Assembly: GCA_024231905.1 (NCBI GenBank)
Contig: JAAEQC010000117.1
Span: forward strand, 1 to 52,455
Length of the DNA stretch: 52,455 nucleotides
Source of the DNA: a bacterium
GTDB taxonomy: Bacteria; Krumholzibacteriota; Krumholzibacteriia; LZORAL124-64-63
Direction of reading: 5' to 3'
In this document: positions 43,574 through 52,455 of the stretch, piece by piece
Position numbering within the stretch: position 1 is the first letter of the stretch
Layout: every line of letters starts with the position of its first letter
The notes under the pieces: generated by a model
The model's database searches: none
Told to the model about the DNA's origin: nothing
What the model saw: the letters and a program-made list of their open reading frames with translations, nothing else
Made by a program: the position numbers and the translations under genes

Positions 43574-43878
43574 ACGTCGGACTGCCCCATTTCCTGACCG
43601 TGAGCGCCGCCCTCTTCTCGTTGGGCCTGTTTGCGGTCATGTCGCGGCGCAACGCGGTCGGCATCCTCATGGGCGTGGAGCTGATGCTCAACGCGGCCAG
43701 CATCAATTTCGTGGCCTTCTCGCGCTACGTGCAGCACGGCATCGACGGCCAGATCATGAGCGCCTTCATCATCGTGCTGGCGGCGGCCGAGGCGGCCGTG
43801 GCCCTGGCCATCGTCCTGGCCATGTTCCGGAACTTCGGCACGGTCAACGCGGACACCGTGCAGAGCCTGAAGCAGTAA
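43570..43878 (+). CDS. nuoK: NADH-quinone oxidoreductase subunit K
   Basis: A 102-residue membrane subunit with three helices, carrying the conserved ELMLNAASINFVAFSR and the charged EAAVALAI stretch. The GTG start at 43570 overlaps nuoJ. Length is normal for the family. Confidence 0.95.
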   Translation: MNVGLPHFLTVSAALFSLGLFAVMSRRNAVGILMGVELMLNAASINFVAFSRYVQHGIDGQIMSAFIIVLAAAEAAVALAIVLAMFRNFGTVNADTVQSLKQ

Positions 43879-43891
43879 GGGAGAACGAACG

Positions 43892-46036
43892 GTGATGAGC
43901 GACAACGCCATCCTGTATTCCGCGCTGGCGATCCTCGGTCTGCCCCTGCTGAGCTATGTGCTGACCTTCTTCTTCGGGAAGAAGCTGCCGCGCAAGGGCG
44001 ACTGGATCGGCGTGGGCCTCATGGGCCTCGCCGAGCTGCTGGCGATCCGGATCTTCATCTCGTTCTGGAAGCTCGGGGACCCGACCCACCGCGTGGAGGG
44101 ATCCTTCACCTGGATCGACCTGGGCGGCTTCAAGGTCGACGCGGGTGTCCTCGTGGACGGCACCACGGCCATCATGCTGATGGTCGTCTGCACGGTCAGC
44201 TTCCTGGTGCATCTCTACTCGGTCGGCTACATGCACGGCGACCGGCGCTACGAGCGCTTCTTCGCCTTCCTGGGCTTCTTCACCTTCTCCATGCTGGGCA
44301 TCGTGCTGTCGAACAACCTGTTCTTCCTGTACGTGTTCTGGGAGTTGGTGGGCCTGGCGAGTTACCTGCTGATCGGCTTCTTCTTCCACAAGCATTCGGC
44401 CGCCAACGCCAACAAGAAGGCCTTCCTGACCAACCGGGTCGGTGACTTCGGTTTCTGGCTGGGCATCCTGGTCTTCTTCACGGCCACCGGCACCCTGAAC
44501 TACTTCGAGCTCTTCGCCCACGTGCACGCTGGCACCATCAAGGGTTCCCTGCTGGCCTGGGCGGGCGTCGGCCTGTTCATGGGCTGCGTCGGCAAGTCGG
44601 CCCAGATGCCCCTGCACATCTGGCTTCCCGACGCCATGGAGGGCCCGACCCCGGTGTCGGCCCTGATCCACGCCGCGACCATGGTCGCCGCCGGTGTGTA
44701 CATGGTGGCGCGCCTGGCGCCCCTCTTCGGCCCCGAGGCCGGGATGGTGATCCTCTACGTGGGGGCGATCACGGCCTTCATCGCCGCGACCATTGCCCTG
44801 GTCAAAACCGACATCAAGCGGGTGTTGGCCTTCTCGACGCTGAGTCAACTTGGGTACATGGTCATGGCCCTCGGCGCCGGCGACTCGGTCAACAGCATGT
44901 TCCACCTGACCACCCACGCCATGTTCAAGGCTCTGCTCTTTCTGGGCGCCGGCTCGGTGATCCACGCGGTGCATTCGCAGGAGATGCCCGACATGGGCGG
45001 CTTGCGCAAGAAGATGCCCATCACCTTCGTGACTTTCGTGGTCGCGACCCTGGCCATCAGCGGCGTGCCCTTCTTCGCGGGCTTCTACTCCAAGGACGGC
45101 ATCCTGGGCTCGACCCTGGCCTTCGGCATGATCGAGGGGCACTACCTGCCGTTCATCCTCGGCATCACCGCCGCCGCGGTCACGCCCTTCTACATGTTCC
45201 GCATCGTCTTCATGACCTTCTTCGGGAAGCCGCGGGACCAAGAGAAGTTCGACCATGCCCATGAATCCGGCTGGAGCATGACGGTGCCGCTGATGATCCT
45301 CGGCGCCCTGTCGATCTGCGCCGCCGGCTGGCAGACCGCCGACGTGGGCTGGTTCTCCAGGTTCATGGTGAAGTACGACGTGCCGGCCATCGCCGCCGAG
45401 TTCCATATGGAGGGACCGGCCGCGGCCGAGCACCTGGACACGAGCCACACCGATGACGGTCACGGCACCCCGGCCGACACTCACGCGGCCCAGGCGGACT
45501 CCCACGCCCCGGCTGGAGACGCCCACGCCGCGACGGCCGACGACGGTCACGGGGACGCGCACCACGATGTGCACCACACGGCTCACGTGCGGGCCATGGC
45601 CATGTCCATCGGGGCCGCCTTCCTGGGCATCCTGGCCAGCTGGTGGGTGTACCACCGCCGCAAGGTGAACACGGCCGCCATCCAGGCCCGCCTGTCCGGG
45701 GTCCACACGGTGCTGCAGGGTCAATACTTCTTCGACGAGTTCTACGCCGCCACGATCTACCGCGCCACCCTCTGGTGGGCGGCCATGTGCGCGGCTTTCG
45801 ACAAGTACGTGGTCGACGGCATCGTCAACGGCACCGGCTATCTCACGCGCATGATGAGCTGGGTCGCCGGGCAGATCGACCGCTGGGTCGTGGACGGCGC
45901 CGTGAACGGTGTCGCCGCCGTGCTCCAGGGAGCAGGCGAAGGTTTCCGACGTCTCCAGACGGGCCGGGTGCAGACGTACCTCGTGTACGCCAGCGCCTCG
46001 GTCCTGCTACTGGTTCTGGTCTATCGAGTGCTGTAA
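43892..46036 (+). CDS. nuoL: NADH-quinone oxidoreductase subunit L, with His-rich insert
   Basis: A 714-residue proton-pumping subunit of about 16 helices. The antiporter signature is intact (LPDAMEGPTPVSALIHAATMVAAGVYMVAR) with KTDIKRVLAFSTLSQLGYMV. A hydrophilic, His- and Asp-rich insert lies at about residues 514-565, unusual for NuoL. The start may be GTG 43892 or ATG 43895; GGGAG lies eight bases before the former. It is the last nuo gene before a 39-base gap to nuoM. Confidence 0.95.
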   Translation: MMSDNAILYSALAILGLPLLSYVLTFFFGKKLPRKGDWIGVGLMGLAELLAIRIFISFWKLGDPTHRVEGSFTWIDLGGFKVDAGVLVDGTTAIMLMVVCTVSFLVHLYSVGYMHGDRRYERFFAFLGFFTFSMLGIVLSNNLFFLYVFWELVGLASYLLIGFFFHKHSAANANKKAFLTNRVGDFGFWLGILVFFTATGTLNYFELFAHVHAGTIKGSLLAWAGVGLFMGCVGKSAQMPLHIWLPDAMEGPTPVSALIHAATMVAAGVYMVARLAPLFGPEAGMVILYVGAITAFIAATIALVKTDIKRVLAFSTLSQLGYMVMALGAGDSVNSMFHLTTHAMFKALLFLGAGSVIHAVHSQEMPDMGGLRKKMPITFVTFVVATLAISGVPFFAGFYSKDGILGSTLAFGMIEGHYLPFILGITAAAVTPFYMFRIVFMTFFGKPRDQEKFDHAHESGWSMTVPLMILGALSICAAGWQTADVGWFSRFMVKYDVPAIAAEFHMEGPAAAEHLDTSHTDDGHGTPADTHAAQADSHAPAGDAHAATADDGHGDAHHDVHHTAHVRAMAMSIGAAFLGILASWWVYHRRKVNTAAIQARLSGVHTVLQGQYFFDEFYAATIYRATLWWAAMCAAFDKYVVDGIVNGTGYLTRMMSWVAGQIDRWVVDGAVNGVAAVLQGAGEGFRRLQTGRVQTYLVYASASVLLLVLVYRVL

Positions 46037-46075
46037 AGCCAGGGTTGTTGCCAACACCCGAGAGGAGCGCCACGC

Positions 46076-47572
46076 ATGGGTGAGCACATTCTATCCTGGA
46101 TGACCTTTTTCCCGGTCATCGGGGCGGCTGTGATCGCTTTCATCCCGAGCGAGAGGAAAGAGGTCATCAAGACGGTGGCGGCCGCCGCCGCCGCGGTGCC
46201 CTTGATCCTCGCCGTCAAGCTGTTCATGGAGTTCGACCGGGCCACGACGTCCTTCCAGTTCGTCGAGCATTACACCTGGATCAAGAGCTTCAACATCGAG
46301 TACTTCATGGGCATCGACGGCCTCAGCGTGCCCATGGTGCTGCTGACGGCCCTGCTTTCGTTCCTGTGCGTCATCGCATCCTGGAACATCGCCAAGGCGG
46401 AGAAGGGATACTTCGCGCTCTTCCTGATCCTGGAAGCGGGCATGATGGGCGTCTTCTGCGCCCTCGATTTCTTCCTGTTCTACGTGTTCTGGGAAGTGAT
46501 GCTCCTGCCCATGTACTTCCTGATCGGCATCTGGGGTGGACCGCGGCGCGAGTACGCCGCCATCAAGTTCTTCCTCTACACCCTGGCCGGTTCGGTGCTC
46601 ATGCTGCTGGCGATGATCGCCTTCTACCTGAACACGACGGATCCGGTCACGGGCGGCCACACGTTCAACATGCTGCACATGTTCGACCAGGCGAACCACA
46701 ACAGCTGGCTGCAGTTGACGAACATTCGCCACCTGCTGTGGCTGGGCCTGTTCATCGGCTTCGCCATCAAGGTGCCCATCTTCCCGTTCCACACCTGGCT
46801 CCCGGACGCGCACGTGGAGGCGCCCACGGCCGTGTCCGTCATCCTGGCCGGGGTGCTGCTGAAGATGGGAACCTACGGCATCCTGCGCATCAGCTACCCC
46901 ATGCTCCCGGACGCGGCGGTGTGGTTCGCGCCCGCCCTGGCGATCCTGGGCGCCATCAACATCCTCTACGGCGCCTACTGCGCCATGGCCCAGACCGACA
47001 TGAAGAAGCTCGTGGCGTATTCTTCGGTCAGTCACATGGGTTACGTGCTGCTGGGCATGGCCGCCTTCACCGAGGCGGGCATCAACGGTGCCGTGCTGCA
47101 GATGTTCAACCACGGCACCATCACGGCCATGATGTTCCTCTGCGTGGGTGTCATCTACGACCGCGCTCACCATCGCGAGATCAACGGCTTCGGTGGTCTC
47201 GGTCTGCAGATGCCCATCTACACCAGCGTCTTCAGTTTCGCCCTCTTCGCCGCCCTGGGCCTGCCGGGACTGAGCGGCTTCGTGGGCGAGGCCATGATCT
47301 TCATGGGCGTCTTCCCGGTGTATCGCACGGTGGCCATCGTCTCGGCCCTGGGCCTGATCATCGGCGCGGCCTACGTGCTGTGGATGCTGCAGCGGGTCTT
47401 CCTGGGTCCCAAGAACGACAAGTACGACGACCTGCCGGACATCAGCACCCGGGAGCTTGTCACCCTGGTTCCCATCGGCATCCTGGTGCTGCTCTTCGGC
47501 GTGTACCCCATGCCTGTGCTGAACCTCATGAAGGCGTCCCTGAACAATCTGATCAAGGTGGTGGCCGGCTAG
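46076..47572 (+). CDS. nuoM: NADH-quinone oxidoreductase subunit M
   Basis: A 498-residue antiporter-like subunit. The signature phrases include LPDAHVEAPTAVSVILAGVLLKMGTYG, then QTDMKKLVAYSSVSHMGYVLLG. A GAGAGGAG site lies upstream of the start. Confidence 0.96.
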   Translation: MGEHILSWMTFFPVIGAAVIAFIPSERKEVIKTVAAAAAAVPLILAVKLFMEFDRATTSFQFVEHYTWIKSFNIEYFMGIDGLSVPMVLLTALLSFLCVIASWNIAKAEKGYFALFLILEAGMMGVFCALDFFLFYVFWEVMLLPMYFLIGIWGGPRREYAAIKFFLYTLAGSVLMLLAMIAFYLNTTDPVTGGHTFNMLHMFDQANHNSWLQLTNIRHLLWLGLFIGFAIKVPIFPFHTWLPDAHVEAPTAVSVILAGVLLKMGTYGILRISYPMLPDAAVWFAPALAILGAINILYGAYCAMAQTDMKKLVAYSSVSHMGYVLLGMAAFTEAGINGAVLQMFNHGTITAMMFLCVGVIYDRAHHREINGFGGLGLQMPIYTSVFSFALFAALGLPGLSGFVGEAMIFMGVFPVYRTVAIVSALGLIIGAAYVLWMLQRVFLGPKNDKYDDLPDISTRELVTLVPIGILVLLFGVYPMPVLNLMKASLNNLIKVVAG

Positions 47573-47597
47573 GCCCTGCCGACGGGAGCGTTCCTCG

Positions 47598-49121
47598 ATG
47601 GAACTGTTGCATGTGAACATCCCCAACTGGTCGGACCTGGCGACGCACTGGCGTCCGGAGGTCATGCTGGTCGGCACCTTCCTGCTGGCGCTGCTGGGCG
47701 ACCTGGTCGTGCGCGGCCGCCGGCCCGCGGTACCCTTCACGGTGGCACTCGTCGGCCTGACCATGGCCGGGATCTGCGCCGTGCGGAAGCTCGGCGTGGA
47801 GGGCGGCACGGTCATGGGCGACCTGGTCGTCGTTGACGGTCTGGCCGCCTTCTTCCGCATCCTGTTCATCTTCACGGGACTGGCCACGGTGCTCTTCGCC
47901 TGGACCTCCGAGGAGATCATGGGGAAGAAGCGGGAGAACAAGGGCGAATTCTTCGCCCTGACCGTGCTCTTGACCCTTGCCGCCTGCGTCATGGCCGAGG
48001 CCCGCGACCTGCTGATGCTCTTCCTGTCCATGGAAGCGGTCGGCATCGTGAGCTACGTCATGGCCGGCTACATGCGGGGCAGCCTGCGTTCGACCGAAGC
48101 CTCCCTGAAGTACGTCATCTTCGGCGCCGTGAGCAGCGCCATCATGCTGTACGGACTGTCCCTGCTCTACGGCATGACCGGCAGCATGCAGTTCGAGGGC
48201 ATCCGCGCGGGACTGCAGACCGGCGACGTCAACGCCTTCGGCCTGCTGGTGGCGGTCGTCCTGGTCATGGCCGGCATGAGTTACAAGATCGCCGCCGTGC
48301 CCTTCCACTACTGGGCGCCGGACGTGTACGAGGGGGCTCCGACCCCGGTCAGCGCGCTCTTCTCGGTGGGACCCAAGGCCGCGGGTTTCGCCCTCATGAT
48401 CCGTTTCTTCTACACCACCCTGGCCGCCGGTCCGGACGCCAACGCGTCGGCCGGCCTGATCGCCCAGATCAACTGGCCGCTGCTGATGGCGGTCATTTCC
48501 GCGGCGACCATGACCTACGGCAACCTGGTGGCGCTGAGGCAGGCCAACGTCAAGCGCATGCTCGCCTACTCGAGCATCGCCCACGTGGGCTACCTGCTCA
48601 TGGGCTTCGTCCTGCTGACGGACGCGGGCCTGCAGGCGATCCTCTTCTACCTGCTGGTCTACACCTTCATGAACCTGGGCGCCTTCTTCTTCGTGGTGGC
48701 CGTCAACAACCACCTCAAGAGCGAGCACCTGGACGACTGGGTGGGTCTGGGCTTCCGCATGCCCTGGGCGGCATCCCTGATGATCATCTTCCTGGGATCG
48801 CTGACGGGCATCCCGCCCTTCGCGGGCTTCGCCGCCAAGCTGTACCTCTTCACCGCCGTCATGGACCGGCAGTGGTTCTGGCTGGTCATCGTGGCCGGAC
48901 TGAACAGCGTGATCAGCCTCTACTACTACTTCAAGGTCGCCAAGGCCATGTTCCTCATGAGCCCCCCCGAGGGCGCGGACATGTCGCCGCTGAAGCTGCA
49001 CTGGCTGCAGTACACTGTGCTGGGCGTCCTGGCCATCCCGACCCTGGCGCTGGGGCTGTTCTTCGGACGGTTCAAGGGGCTGGCGGACCGGGCCATCGAG
49101 ATGATGACGACGGGGCTCTGA
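47598..49121 (+). CDS. nuoN: NADH-quinone oxidoreductase subunit N
   Basis: A 507-residue antiporter-like subunit closing the operon. It shows PFHYWAPDVYEGAPTPVSALFSVGPKAAGF and QANVKRMLAYSSIAHVGYLLMG. It starts 25 bases after nuoM. No nuoE, nuoF or nuoG gene follows; the strand ends in a terminator. Confidence 0.96.
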   Translation: MELLHVNIPNWSDLATHWRPEVMLVGTFLLALLGDLVVRGRRPAVPFTVALVGLTMAGICAVRKLGVEGGTVMGDLVVVDGLAAFFRILFIFTGLATVLFAWTSEEIMGKKRENKGEFFALTVLLTLAACVMAEARDLLMLFLSMEAVGIVSYVMAGYMRGSLRSTEASLKYVIFGAVSSAIMLYGLSLLYGMTGSMQFEGIRAGLQTGDVNAFGLLVAVVLVMAGMSYKIAAVPFHYWAPDVYEGAPTPVSALFSVGPKAAGFALMIRFFYTTLAAGPDANASAGLIAQINWPLLMAVISAATMTYGNLVALRQANVKRMLAYSSIAHVGYLLMGFVLLTDAGLQAILFYLLVYTFMNLGAFFFVVAVNNHLKSEHLDDWVGLGFRMPWAASLMIIFLGSLTGIPPFAGFAAKLYLFTAVMDRQWFWLVIVAGLNSVISLYYYFKVAKAMFLMSPPEGADMSPLKLHWLQYTVLGVLAIPTLALGLFFGRFKGLADRAIEMMTTGL

Positions 49122-49145
49122 GAGTTCTACAGACGGAGATCAAGC

Positions 49146-49180
49146 GAGCCGGAGCCCCGTGGGGTTCCGGCTCGTTCTTT
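49146..49180 (+). terminator. Rho-independent terminator after nuoN
   Basis: GAGCCGGA (49146-49153) pairs with TCCGGCTC (49166-49173), with further pairing inside, then GTTCTTTCGG. Confidence 0.78.
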
Positions 49181-49203
49181 CGGACCGGGGGTCCCCGGGG
49201 GCC

Positions 49204-50124
49204 TCAGCCCAGGATCACCAGCCACCCGGTGATCGTCACCATGGACAACAACGTCGACCCCACGATGATGGCCCCGGCCAGATCCGCGTCTCCGTCCAGC
49301 TCCCGCGCCATGACGTAGCTCACCACCGCCGTGGGCGCGGCCATGATCATCACCGGCAACTGCAGGTCGGCGCCCGCGAAGCCCAGTGCCCGCAGTCCTG
49401 CGTAGATCAGCGCGGGGTAGACGATGGTCTTGACCAGCGCCACCAGCGCGGCGGTGCGCAGGTCCGCCCGCAGGCGCCGGACGTCCATGCCGGCCCCCAC
49501 CGCCAGCAGGGCCAGGGGCGCGGCGGTGCGGCCGACCAGGGCCAGGGTCCGGTCCAGGGCCACCGGTAGGGTCAGTCCCGTCAGGGAGAAGAGGATTCCC
49601 GCCACGCAGGCGATGATGAGCGGGTTCCGCAGCACGCGGGCCGCCGTGCGCGCCAGCAGGGCGGTCGAGCGCACGGTTCGGTCCTGCTGGGGCAGGACCA
49701 GGACGACGACGCCCTGGAAGTTGTAGACGATGACCATGAGGCTCACCAGGACCGCCACCTGGTTCACGCTTTCCTCGCCGAAGGCGTAGATCACCACCGG
49801 TAGGCCCACAAAGACCTGGTTGGCGCGGAAGGTCGCCTGGGCAATGACCCCGCGCCGGGTTCTCGAACTCCCGAAGCAGGCGGCGTAGGTGGCGCCCCCC
49901 ACCAGGACCGTGGCCGCCATGACCACCGCCAGGACCGGCAGGTTGAAGGTCTCGGTGAGGGATTCGGCGGCCGTGGCCCGGGCCAGCAGCGCCGGCGCAG
50001 CCACGTAGAACACGAGGCGGGAAACGGCGGCGGCGACCTTGTCGTCGAAGAAACCGGCCCGGCGCAGCACCTGGCCGAGGCCGATGACGAGGAAGATGGG
50101 CAGGACGACATCGAGGACGTGCAT
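49204..50124 (-). CDS. AEC-family transporter (auxin efflux carrier type)
   Basis: A 306-residue inner-membrane transporter with about ten helices. Typical of the AEC/bile-acid-like fold: IFLVIGLGQVLRRAGFFDD at the N-terminus, then RNPLIIACVAGILFSLTGLTLP, and AAPTAVVSYVMARELDGDADLAGAIIVGSTLLSMVTI. Members export organic acids or similar; the substrate here is unknown. The start at 50124 has a weak ribosome site. Confidence 0.92.
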   Translation of the reverse strand: MHVLDVVLPIFLVIGLGQVLRRAGFFDDKVAAAVSRLVFYVAAPALLARATAAESLTETFNLPVLAVVMAATVLVGGATYAACFGSSRTRRGVIAQATFRANQVFVGLPVVIYAFGEESVNQVAVLVSLMVIVYNFQGVVVLVLPQQDRTVRSTALLARTAARVLRNPLIIACVAGILFSLTGLTLPVALDRTLALVGRTAAPLALLAVGAGMDVRRLRADLRTAALVALVKTIVYPALIYAGLRALGFAGADLQLPVMIMAAPTAVVSYVMARELDGDADLAGAIIVGSTLLSMVTITGWLVILG

Positions 50125-50173
50125 GGGTCGAATCTACGTCATGGACCGGTCCGGCGAAAGGCGGCCCGGGATG

Positions 50174-50416
50174 TCACTTGCCCCGGATCAGACCCACCAC
50201 CCACAGGAGCACGATCGCGCCCACCAGGGATGTGCCCAGGGAGCCCAGGGTACCGCCCCAGGTGATCCCCAGCAACTTGAAGAGGAATCCGCCCACCATG
50301 GCGCCCACCACGCCGACAAGGATGTTGCCCAGCAGCCCGGAGCCGCCCCCCCTCATGATCAAGCCGGCTACCCAGCCGATAACCGCGCCCACGAGCAGAA
50401 AATAGATCAGGTTCAT
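50174..50416 (-). CDS. GlsB/YeaQ/YmgE-family stress-response membrane protein
   Basis: An 80-residue protein with three membrane helices and the family pattern GAVIGWVAGLIMRGGGSGLLGNILVGVVGAMVGG. GGGAG precedes the ATG. The family responds to stress in several bacteria; the mechanism is not known. It lies 49 bases upstream of the AEC gene on the same strand and may share its transcript. Confidence 0.92.
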   Translation of the reverse strand: MNLIYFLLVGAVIGWVAGLIMRGGGSGLLGNILVGVVGAMVGGFLFKLLGITWGGTLGSLGTSLVGAIVLLWVVGLIRGK

Positions 50417-50715
50417 GGTCGTACTCCCGATCGGCGGCCGCTGGCGGCCAGGTGACGGAGTTGAATTGCGCGACTCATATTATCGTCTTCGGGCTAAAAA
50501 GTATCCCAAAACTATCCACTTGTCGCTGTTGAACTTAGCGTGATAGTGTACATCGGCTCACGGCCGCTGGGAGATTCATTCGGGGCGGCCGGATACCACG
50601 AGAATGGAAAGGAGGTTCGTGCTTCTAAGGCTGGTCGGGGGGATACCCTTGAGGGTATGACCGGCGTCCCTGATTTTCTCGCCAACTTGGGACATCAGCC
50701 TTTCAAGGAGTGTTC
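50417..50715. other. Divergent intergenic region between GlsB-like and subtilase genes
   Basis: About 300 bases. It is AT-richer near 50475-50560, as expected for promoters of the two divergent genes, and holds a palindrome at 50643-50658 plus a tiny open frame with a Shine-Dalgarno-like AAAGGAGG (50604-50660). Confidence 0.5.
50643..50658. promoter_or_regulatory. Palindrome ATACCCT-TG-AGGGTAT upstream of the subtilase gene
   Basis: Perfect 7-base arms around a two-base centre, 57 bases before the subtilase start codon. The form suits an operator for a dimeric regulator. Confidence 0.4.
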
Positions 50716-52455
50716 ATGAAGACGTATCGACTAACTATCGTATTGACCACATTGTTCCTCGTACTGGCCGGGTCCGCCGTCGCCGACGGTACACCCCGCG
50801 CCTTCGTCCCGGTCCAGGAGGGCTTCGTCGCCCAAGCCTCGGCCGAACTGCCCTACCACCCCAGTCGCATCCTCGTGAAATTCCGTCCCGAAGCCATGGC
50901 CATGAGCCGGTTCGAGCTGGCGGACGATACGGACAAGGCCGCCGACCGCGATCCGTTGCGCACCGGCATGGCCGGCGTGGATCTGGTGCTGGCCCAGGCC
51001 GGCATCCGGCAACTGGAGCAGGCCTGGACCGGTCTGAAGCAGGTCGAGCTGGCCGGAAGGCTGGGTATGGACCGCTGGTACATGGTCCGGACCGACGGTT
51101 CGTCCGACCCCATGGCGACCGTGCGCCGCCTGCGGAACGATCCGGACGTGGAGAGCGCAGACGTGGACTGGAAGGCCTACCCGGCCGCCATTCCCAGCGA
51201 TCCCCTCCACTCGATCAACTGGGGCCACAACAACACGGCCCAGATGCTCAGCTACGACTGGGCCACCAACAGCCACGAGAACGGCTCGCCCGTGGGCACC
51301 GTCGGCTTCGATACCAACGCCCAGGCTGCCTGGGATGAAGCCCAGGGCTACGGCTCGGCGGGCGTGGTCATCGCCATCCTCGACAGCGGCGTGGACGTGG
51401 GCCACCCGGACCTGCGCCAGGTCACGGGCTACGACTACGGCGACAACGATTCCAACCCCGACGACGACAGCTCCCAGCCCGGCCATGGCACCGCCTGCGC
51501 CGGTGTGGCGGCGTCCATGAACAACAGTCTCGGCGCGGCCGGCGCGGCTCCGGGCTGCTCGATCATGCCCCTGAAGGTGGCCAACAGCGCCGGGTCCATG
51601 TATTTCTCGGCCATCCAGAACGCCTTGAACTACGCGGCCGACAACGGCGCCGACATCATCTCCATGAGCCTCGGCGCCGCCATCAGCAGCGACTCGGCCA
51701 CGGACGCGGCGATCCTCTACGCCTACAACGCCGGCTGCACCATCCTGGCGGCCACGGGCAACGAGAACGCCAGCACCATCAGCTACCCGGCCATCAACCA
51801 GTACGTGATCGGCGTGGGCGCGGCCTCGCCCTGCGGCGATCGCAAGCGCTCCTCCAGTAGCAGCGGCGAGGTGAACCCGGGCGTCAGCACCGATCCCAAC
51901 GGGTACACCTGCGACGGCGAGCGCTGGTGGGGCTCCAACTACGGCGTGACCACGGCCGACGCCGCCGGCGCGGTGGACATCATCGCTCCGACGATCCTGC
52001 CGACCACGGACATCATGGGCTCCGGCGGCTACGACTCGTCGGACTACTCCAAGTGGTTCAACGGCACGTCCTGCGCCACGCCCTACGCGGCCGGCGTCTG
52101 TGCCTTGATCAAGTCGGCCAACCCCACCTGGACCCCGGCTCAGATCCGGGACCGCCTGGTGGACACGGCCGAGGATGTGACCAGCGTCGAGTCCGGCGCG
52201 GGCTGGGACCGCTACGCCGGCTACGGCATGGTGGACGCGGCCGCGGCCCTGGCCGGCGGCACTCCGCCGGTCGAGACCGTCACGGTGAGTTCGCCCAACG
52301 GCGGCGAGACCCTTACCGCGGCCAACGTCTGGACCATCACCTGGGGCAGCACCGGCAGCATCAGCACCGTGGCCATCGACTACTCGGTGAACGGCGGTTC
52401 CACCTGGAACGCCATCACCTCGTCGACGACCAACGACGGCTCCTACGGCTGGACG
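50716..52455 (+). CDS. Secreted subtilisin-like serine protease (S8), cut off by the window end
   Basis: The first 580 residues of a longer exported protease. Signal peptide MKTYRLTIVLTTLFLVLAGSAVA. A propeptide region (ILVKFRPEAMAM...) follows. The catalytic triad is clear: Asp in AILDSGVDVGHPD, His in HGTACAGVAA and Ser in NGTSCATPYAAGV, with the oxyanion Asn in AATGNEN. After the catalytic domain comes SSPNGGETLTAANVWTITW, a module typical of long secreted proteins. AAGGAG lies upstream of the start. The C-terminus, likely with a sorting domain, is outside the window. Confidence 0.95.
   Translation, partial: MKTYRLTIVLTTLFLVLAGSAVADGTPRAFVPVQEGFVAQASAELPYHPSRILVKFRPEAMAMSRFELADDTDKAADRDPLRTGMAGVDLVLAQAGIRQLEQAWTGLKQVELAGRLGMDRWYMVRTDGSSDPMATVRRLRNDPDVESADVDWKAYPAAIPSDPLHSINWGHNNTAQMLSYDWATNSHENGSPVGTVGFDTNAQAAWDEAQGYGSAGVVIAILDSGVDVGHPDLRQVTGYDYGDNDSNPDDDSSQPGHGTACAGVAASMNNSLGAAGAAPGCSIMPLKVANSAGSMYFSAIQNALNYAADNGADIISMSLGAAISSDSATDAAILYAYNAGCTILAATGNENASTISYPAINQYVIGVGAASPCGDRKRSSSSSGEVNPGVSTDPNGYTCDGERWWGSNYGVTTADAAGAVDIIAPTILPTTDIMGSGGYDSSDYSKWFNGTSCATPYAAGVCALIKSANPTWTPAQIRDRLVDTAEDVTSVESGAGWDRYAGYGMVDAAAALAGGTPPVETVTVSSPNGGETLTAANVWTITWGSTGSISTVAIDYSVNGGSTWNAITSSTTNDGSYGWT

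Noticed and set aside
43844..45724. 626-codon minus-strand frame across nuoL, and a similar one across nuoM (46091-48046)
   Set aside because: Both are antisense to conserved complex I genes and show His/Gly/Val-rich nonsense composition.
1..52455. CRISPR arrays, tRNA or rRNA genes, insertion sequences, prophage genes
   Set aside because: I found no repeats of the right form, no cloverleaf and no transposase or phage proteins on either strand.

Overview
The window is high-GC DNA from a Gram-negative (diderm) bacterium. The signs are an outer-membrane porin, several lipobox lipoproteins, a periplasmic octaheme cytochrome, and secreted proteins with a degraded FlgD-like C-terminal tail. Together with many PD40/TolB-type propellers, PEGA and DUF4097 proteins, this points to a poorly cultured lineage of the FCB/Krumholzibacteriota/Eisenbacteria kind. 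That placement is inference; no rRNA gene is present. I see no tRNA, insertion sequence, phage gene or CRISPR array, so this looks like ordinary chromosome.

Layout. 1-3 kb: a cut-off secreted beta-helix protein, an exported PepF-type M3 peptidase and a small secreted repeat protein. 3-8.3 kb: a SIMPL protein coupled to an NAD-dependent epimerase-like protein, a PerR-like repressor followed by a 2-Cys peroxiredoxin, and an ECF sigma/anti-sigma/DUF4097 operon. 8.3-20 kb: a porin, an M14 carboxypeptidase lipoprotein, a hybrid sensor kinase downstream of ettA, a membrane-anchored unknown, a pseudouridine synthase-methyltransferase fusion and a thioredoxin-like protein. 20-31 kb: an EEP-family lipoprotein, a winged-helix/propeller regulator, a primary-type sigma factor, a cysteine-rich repeat protein, a broken secreted-protein gene, a beta-CASP nuclease, a serine hydrolase with a propeller partner, and a membrane LuxR regulator. 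32-38 kb: an octaheme cytochrome of the tetrathionate reductase family, a small CxxC protein, a probable selenoprotein, an NlpC-like lipoprotein, a fibronectin-like lipoprotein, a PEGA protein and rlmH. 38.4-49.1 kb: a complete nuoABCDHIJKLMN operon. 49-52 kb: an AEC transporter, a GlsB-like protein and a cut-off subtilase.

Working together: the nuo operon encodes the quinone and proton-pumping modules of complex I but lacks nuoE, nuoF and nuoG. The electron donor is therefore either encoded elsewhere or is not NADH. PerR-like regulator plus peroxiredoxin form a peroxide-defence unit. The sigma/anti-sigma/DUF4097 trio looks like an envelope-response unit.

The most notable find is a 69-codon gene at 34108-34317 (minus strand) whose in-frame TGA stands exactly where a DUF6132-like protein has its second conserved cysteine. 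The reading frame and the family pattern continue past the TGA, so this is a good candidate for a small membrane selenoprotein that ordinary gene calling would miss.
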